Below are positions 7,254 through 10,343 of a DNA stretch of 10,343 bases, one piece after another. The position numbers and the translations under genes were made by a program. The notes below the pieces were generated by a model. The model was not told the DNA's origin. It searched no databases and saw only the letters and a list, made by a program, of their open reading frames with translations. Position 1 is the stretch's first letter; each line of letters begins with the position of its first letter. Source of the DNA: an uncultured Ruminococcus sp. GTDB lineage: Bacteria; Bacillota; Clostridia; Oscillospirales; Ruminococcaceae. The stretch is taken from assembly GCA_945867875.1 (NCBI GenBank), contig CAMBJF010000072.1, forward strand, positions 1 to 10,343, written 5' to 3'.

Positions 7254-7991
7254 TCACATCGAAATGCCGCCCGAGATCTCGATGACCTGTCCTGTTACAT
7301 AGGAGGAATCCTCGGAAGCGAGGAATGATACCACGCTTGCGATCTCTTCAGGCTCACCGTAGCGCTTCATAGCGATCTGAGCGAGCATTGCAGCTTTCTG
7401 ATCGTCAGTGAGCTTATCGGTCATAGGTGTGTGGATAAATCCGGGTGCAACGGCGTTGCAGGTAACGTTTCTGGAGCCAAGCTCTTTGGCAACTGTCTTT
7501 GTCATACCGATGATAGCAGCCTTGGAAGCGCTGTAATTTATCTGACCTGGGTTGCCGTAAAGTCCAGCAACGGAAGCGAGGTTGATGATATGACCGCTTC
7601 TCTGGCGCATCATAACGTTGCCCACGAACTTAGTCATATTGAAAACGCTCTTCTGGTTTACAGCAATTACCATATCGTACTGCTCTTCGGGCATTCTTGC
7701 CATAAGACCATCTCTTGTGATGCCTGCGTTGTTAACGAGAACGTCAATTGTGCCGAAACGCTCCTTGACCTTCTTCACCATTTCCTCGCACTGGTCGTAC
7801 TTGGAAACATCTGCGCAGAATATCTCAGCCTCAACGCCGAGAGCCTTTACCTTGTCAACGATATCGTTGTTTTCAAACATTGTCATATTAAGGTCGTTGA
7901 AAGCGATATTCATTCCGTCCTTGGCAAGTCGGAGTGCGATAGCAGCACCGATACCTCTGGACGAGCCTGTGATTATAGCAGTTTTTGCCAT
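7254..7991 (-). CDS. fabG: 3-oxoacyl-ACP reductase
   Basis: This short-chain dehydrogenase reduces 3-oxoacyl-ACP to 3-hydroxyacyl-ACP using NADPH. Its 245 residues are standard. The Rossmann nucleotide motif TGSSRGIGAAIA (8-19) is present, along with the NNAG motif (87-90) and the catalytic residues Asn112, Ser140, Tyr153 and Lys157 (YSASK). The C-terminus SYVTGQVIEISGGISM is typical of FabG. SDR proteins are easily over-called, but the position between fabK and fabF settles the role. The ATG at 7991 has GGAGG (8001-8005) with a 9-nt spacer. It ends in tandem TGA codons. The 65-nt gap separating it from fabK is where fabD lies in many related clusters. Confidence 0.97.
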   Translation of the reverse strand: MAKTAIITGSSRGIGAAIALRLAKDGMNIAFNDLNMTMFENNDIVDKVKALGVEAEIFCADVSKYDQCEEMVKKVKERFGTIDVLVNNAGITRDGLMARMPEEQYDMVIAVNQKSVFNMTKFVGNVMMRQRSGHIINLASVAGLYGNPGQINYSASKAAIIGMTKTVAKELGSRNVTCNAVAPGFIHTPMTDKLTDDQKAAMLAQIAMKRYGEPEEIASVVSFLASEDSSYVTGQVIEISGGISM

Positions 7992-8056
7992 TTGCTCATT
8001 CCTCCGTTATCTTAAAGAGTAGTAATTTTTATATTGACAGAAAATCCGGTAAATAA

Positions 8057-8986
8057 TCAGAAGTCAACGCCGAGGAGCTTGCCTGCCTGCGCTGAAAGCT
8101 CATCTATTATCTCCTTGACGGGCTTTACGTCGTTTATCATACCTGCAATAAGTCCGCAGAGCATAGAGCCTTCATCAGTGTTGCCGTCAACAACAGCCTT
8201 TCTGAGAGAGCCTACTGTGAGAGCCTCGAAATCCTCCGGAGGAGCAGCCATTTTCTCCATTTCCTGGAGCTTCTTTGTGTATTTGCTCTTGATGCAGCGG
8301 CAGGGGCTGCCCGAATAGAAGCCTGTGATGGCATTGTCGGTGTCCTTTGCTTTTACAACTGCATTCTTGTAGTTTTCGTGTATCTTGCATTCTTCGGAAG
8401 CAAGGAAGCGTGTGCCTATCTGAACGCCCTCTGCGCCGAGCATAAAGGAAGCGGCGATACCTCTTCCGTCCGCAATGCCGCCTGCTGCGATAACAGGAAC
8501 GCTTACAGCATCGACTACCTGGGGAACGAGGCACATTGTGGTGTTCTGACCGATGTGACCGCCTGACTCAGTGCCCTCTGCGATAACAGCGTCCGCACCT
8601 ATTCTTTCAAGTCTCTTTGCCAGTGCAACTGAGGGGACAACGGGAATTACCTTGATCCCTGCCTCTTTCCACGCAGAGATGTACTGACCGGGGTTGCCCG
8701 CACCTGTGGTTACGAATGAAACGCCCTCTTCGATAACGAGCTTTGCAAGCTCCTCCGCATTGGGGGACATAAGCATAATGTTAACGCCGAAGGGCTTGTC
8801 GGTAAGCTCCTTGCACTTTCTTATCTCAGCTCTGAGGTAATCTATGGGAGCGGAGCCGCCTGCAATGATGCCTGCGCCGCCTGCGTTTGAAACAGCAGAA
8901 GCAAGTGTGCTTTCAGCTATCCACGCCATACCGCCCTGTAAAATTGGCTTTTCTATTCCGAGAAGCTCGGTCACTCTGTTTTTCAT
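8057..8986 (-). CDS. fabK: Enoyl-ACP reductase II (FMN-dependent)
   Basis: This is a TIM-barrel flavoprotein that reduces trans-2-enoyl-ACP, the last step of the elongation cycle; it replaces the SDR-type FabI and is known to resist triclosan. Its 309 residues are close to the S. pneumoniae enzyme. Visible motifs include the N-terminal KPILQGGMAWIA, the central GTESGGHIG with the conserved His144 (the same number as the pneumococcal residue), and the phosphate-binding region AAGGIADGRGIAASFMLGAEGVQIGTRF. It belongs to the nitronate monooxygenase superfamily, but the FASII context and the GGHIG motif favour FabK. The ATG at 8986 follows GGAAAGGA (8996-9003) with a 9-nt spacer. That ribosome site lies inside the upstream 54-codon ORF, whose stop codon overlaps this start as ATGA. 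Confidence 0.96.
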   Translation of the reverse strand: MKNRVTELLGIEKPILQGGMAWIAESTLASAVSNAGGAGIIAGGSAPIDYLRAEIRKCKELTDKPFGVNIMLMSPNAEELAKLVIEEGVSFVTTGAGNPGQYISAWKEAGIKVIPVVPSVALAKRLERIGADAVIAEGTESGGHIGQNTTMCLVPQVVDAVSVPVIAAGGIADGRGIAASFMLGAEGVQIGTRFLASEECKIHENYKNAVVKAKDTDNAITGFYSGSPCRCIKSKYTKKLQEMEKMAAPPEDFEALTVGSLRKAVVDGNTDEGSMLCGLIAGMINDVKPVKEIIDELSAQAGKLLGVDF

Positions 8987-9147
8987 ATCTTTGTATCCTT
9001 TCCGTTTATTTTTTTTCTTCCTTTAAAGTGACGGATAAGCAGAACTGCTGCGATAATTACAGCAATTATGAGAATGATGGGCGGCAAAACAGCTGCACCT
9101 GCCATTATCGGGCTTATCATAACGTCAGCAAAGCGTATAAAATCCAT
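8983..9147 (-). CDS. Small single-helix membrane protein between fabH and fabK (54 aa)
   Basis: I read this frame by hand. The ATG at 9147 lies one base after the fabH stop (TGA T ATG), and the TGA at 8983-8985 overlaps the fabK start as ATGA. The predicted protein of 54 residues starts MDFIRFADVM. It has one strongly hydrophobic segment (about residues 13-38, with a Pro-Pro at 22-23 and IILIIAVIIAAVLLI at 24-38), then a basic tail (RHFKGRKK, 39-46) ending in KDTKI. By the positive-inside rule the C-terminus would be cytoplasmic. No good ribosome site precedes the ATG, so translation probably relies on reinitiation after fabH. The frame carries the whole gap between the two genes without a stop and contains the fabK ribosome site. 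I recognise no family. It could be chance in a 162-nt spacer, but the exact junctions at both ends and the helix-plus-basic-tail form argue for a real gene. Confidence 0.68.
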   Translation of the reverse strand: MDFIRFADVMISPIMAGAAVLPPIILIIAVIIAAVLLIRHFKGRKKINGKDTKI

Positions 9148-9148
9148 A

Positions 9149-10147
9149 TCAGTATTCAACGATTACCGAACCAAGTGTCAGACCTGCGCCGAAACCAACG
9201 AGGCATACCTTCATTCCACGCCTGAGCACGCCCTTTTCAACAGCATCGTTTAAAGCTATGGGAATAGATGCGCTGGAAGTATTGCCGTGCATATCAATGT
9301 CGGTGAAGAACTTGTCCATAGAAACGCCGAGGTTCTTTGCGGCGGTCTCGATTATTCTGATGTTTGCCTGATGAGGGATAAAGAGGTCAATGTCGTTTAT
9401 GTCAAGACCGATTTTCTCAGCAGCATTTCTTGCGGCAGTGGGAAGCGCCTTTGTAGCGAACTTGTAAACTTCCTTGCCGTCCTGAATGAGGAGCCTGTGG
9501 TCAATGGACTGGTCAGTCTCATCATCAATAACAGGGCGCTCCGCTGTGGAGAAAGGACTGTGCTGATGCTGATTCTTTGCATAAAGGAACTTTGCGCCTG
9601 TTCCGTCAGCACCAAGCCAGCTTGTGAACAGCTTGTCCGACTTTTCGAGAATAACTGCCGCAGCGCCGTCTCCGAAAAGCACGCATGAGGAGCGGTCGGC
9701 AAAGTTTGTTATATAGGAGAGATTTTCGTTTGCGGATACCAGCACATATTTGAGATTATCGTCAGTAGCAAGGTAGCGGTGTGCTGTGTCCACGGAATAT
9801 ACAAAGCCCGAGCAGGCTGCGCCAAGGTCGAAAGCCGCAGCGTTTACTGCGCCTATCTCACGCTGGATAAGGCAGGAAGCGGAGGGGGTAACAAAATCGT
9901 TGGTGATGGTGGAGGAAATGATAAGACCAATTTCCTTGGGGTCAATGCCCGCCCTTTCAATAGCCTGCTTTGAAGCCATTGCACCCATATACCAGGTGGG
10001 TTCGCCGTCGGACATTCTTCTCTGGCTTATGCCTGTACGGGTCCTGATCCACTCATCGTTCGTCTCCACGATCTTAGCCATATCGTCATTTGTAACGGCA
10101 AGCTTTGGAGCGTAGCCGCCTGTTGACACTATATTAATTCCGCTCAT
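9149..10147 (-). CDS. fabH: 3-oxoacyl-ACP synthase III (initiating condensing enzyme)
   Basis: This cytosolic enzyme starts fatty acid synthesis by condensing an acyl-CoA primer with malonyl-ACP. Starting at ATG 10147 the protein has 332 residues, slightly more than E. coli FabH (317). The catalytic triad is Cys112 (LGAACSGF), His259 (IPHQANIR) and Asn289 (HGNTSSAS). The N-terminal NDEWIRTRTGI motif and the C-terminal GFGAGLTLGSV are typical. Relative to E. coli, about 15 extra residues lie between Cys112 and His259, probably in the loop near 190-215. The frame stays open upstream to 10282. However, that extension is AT-rich, encodes no FabH-like sequence and carries a GAAAGGA site (10162-10168, 14-nt spacer) ahead of ATG 10147, which decides the start. 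Whether the primer is acetyl-CoA or branched acyl-CoA cannot be told. It is the first visible gene of the cluster. Confidence 0.96.
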   Translation of the reverse strand: MSGINIVSTGGYAPKLAVTNDDMAKIVETNDEWIRTRTGISQRRMSDGEPTWYMGAMASKQAIERAGIDPKEIGLIISSTITNDFVTPSASCLIQREIGAVNAAAFDLGAACSGFVYSVDTAHRYLATDDNLKYVLVSANENLSYITNFADRSSCVLFGDGAAAVILEKSDKLFTSWLGADGTGAKFLYAKNQHQHSPFSTAERPVIDDETDQSIDHRLLIQDGKEVYKFATKALPTAARNAAEKIGLDINDIDLFIPHQANIRIIETAAKNLGVSMDKFFTDIDMHGNTSSASIPIALNDAVEKGVLRRGMKVCLVGFGAGLTLGSVIVEY

Positions 10148-10299
10148 CTGTCTTTTACCAATCCTTTCAGGGGTAATGCTGCCTGAAAAAATGATTTTCG
10201 GGCATTTGCTATTGTAATTTGAGAAAAAATGTGTTATTATAATTAATGTGGCAGGGCTATGCCGCCGCACAATACAATACATTATATATTGTAATATAT
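10148..10299 (-). promoter_or_regulatory. Leader region upstream of fabH
   Basis: These 152 nt have no convincing gene. Reading on the minus strand, a TATAAT is at 10236-10241 but without a recognisable -35 box. A second TATAAT (10281-10286) would need its -35 beyond the true end of the sequence. A 10-position hairpin occupies 10180-10204 and the fabH ribosome site is at 10162-10168. I see no FapR or FabT operator-like palindrome. The main cluster promoter is either one of these weak candidates or lies beyond the contig end. Confidence 0.4.
10180..10204 (-). promoter_or_regulatory. Hairpin in the fabH 5' leader
   Basis: On the minus strand TGCCCGAAAA pairs with TTTTCAGGCA around a 5-nt loop: ten positions with one C-A mismatch. 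It lies 11 nt upstream of the fabH ribosome site and has no T-run after it in the direction of fabH, so it is not an ordinary terminator. A role in control is inference. Confidence 0.35.
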
Positions 10300-10343
10300 C
10301 TGTCTCTTATACACATCTGACGCTGCCGACGATATGCAGTGTG
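10300..10343. other. Illumina Nextera adapter plus i5 index (non-genomic)
   Basis: Positions 10300-10318 are the 19-nt Tn5 mosaic end in reverse complement (CTGTCTCTTATACACATCT). Positions 10319-10332 (GACGCTGCCGACGA) complete the Nextera read-1 adapter. Positions 10333-10340 (TATGCAGT) are the reverse complement of the i5 index ACTGCATA, known as N506/S506. GTG at 10341-10343 matches the start of the reverse-complemented P5 sequence. All 44 nt are library-construction sequence left at the end of a contig, not a transposon in the organism. Confidence 0.98.

Noticed and set aside
7969..7998. Out-of-frame ATG at 7998 just before fabG
   Set aside because: It opens only an eight-codon frame ending in TAA, and the GGAGG is better spaced for the fabG ATG at 7991.
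8034..8062. TTGACA on the plus strand in the fabK-fabG gap
   Set aside because: The sequence 17 nt downstream (TCAGAA) is a poor -10 box and there is no plus-strand gene to drive.
10148..10282. A 45-codon N-terminal extension of fabH starting at 10282
   Set aside because: It is AT-rich, encodes no FabH-like residues and contains the ribosome site for ATG 10147; the downstream start gives a normal FabH N-terminus and Cys112 numbering.
10273..10293. Interrupted inverted repeat TACAAT...ATTGTA upstream of fabH
   Set aside because: Short arms in a very AT-rich stretch at the contig end; it resembles no FASII operator I know (FapR or FabT type) and could easily be chance.
10300..10332. Tn5/IS50-like end as a real mobile element
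   Set aside because: It is directly followed by the synthetic Nextera adapter, index and P5 start, so it is a library artefact.

Overview
The window looks like the end of a draft contig from a Gram-positive anaerobe of the Clostridia, probably a Ruminococcus-like Oscillospiraceae member. Three things support this. The gene order is a type II fatty acid synthesis (FASII) cluster typical of Clostridia. The enoyl reductase is the flavoprotein FabK rather than FabI. There is also a signal-peptide protein with an acidic Glu/Thr-rich stalk and a C-terminal membrane anchor. The genus is an inference from overall appearance and was not tested by any search.

Layout. Positions 2-838 (+) hold the 3' part of a secreted, membrane-anchored protein whose start lies upstream of the window; it ends in a strong hairpin terminator (862-895). 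Convergent to it, at 894-1436 (-), is a small two-helix membrane protein (DUF6106-like) with its own clear sigma-A promoter (1475-1503). From 1581 to 10147 everything lies on the minus strand and forms one cluster. In transcription order it is fabH, a previously hidden 54-codon membrane-protein ORF, fabK, fabG, fabF, accB, fabZ, accC, accD, accA, acpP, then a terminator at 1581-1610. Spacing is tight: 1 nt, 4-nt overlap, 65, 33, 25, 12, 22, 21, 8-nt overlap, and 69 nt.

How the genes work together. AccB, AccC, AccD and AccA form acetyl-CoA carboxylase and make malonyl-CoA. FabH starts acyl chains from acyl-CoA and malonyl-ACP. FabF elongates, FabG reduces the keto group, FabZ dehydrates and FabK reduces the enoyl-ACP. 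AcpP carries the growing chain. Malonyl-CoA:ACP transacylase (FabD), needed to load malonate onto AcpP and often encoded between fabK and fabG, is absent from the cluster; only 65 nt separate those genes here. No FapR- or FabT/MarR-type regulator gene is visible, but the sequence stops 152 nt upstream of fabH, so one could lie beyond.

The most interesting biological item is the 54-aa single-helix protein wedged between fabH and fabK. It begins 1 nt after the fabH stop and ends in an ATGA overlap with the fabK start. The main technical item is that positions 10300-10343 are not genomic: they are an Illumina Nextera adapter with an i5 index, so the biological sequence ends at 10299. Apart from the small ORF, the missing fabD and the unusual initiation codons of accD and accA, the cluster is ordinary core metabolism.
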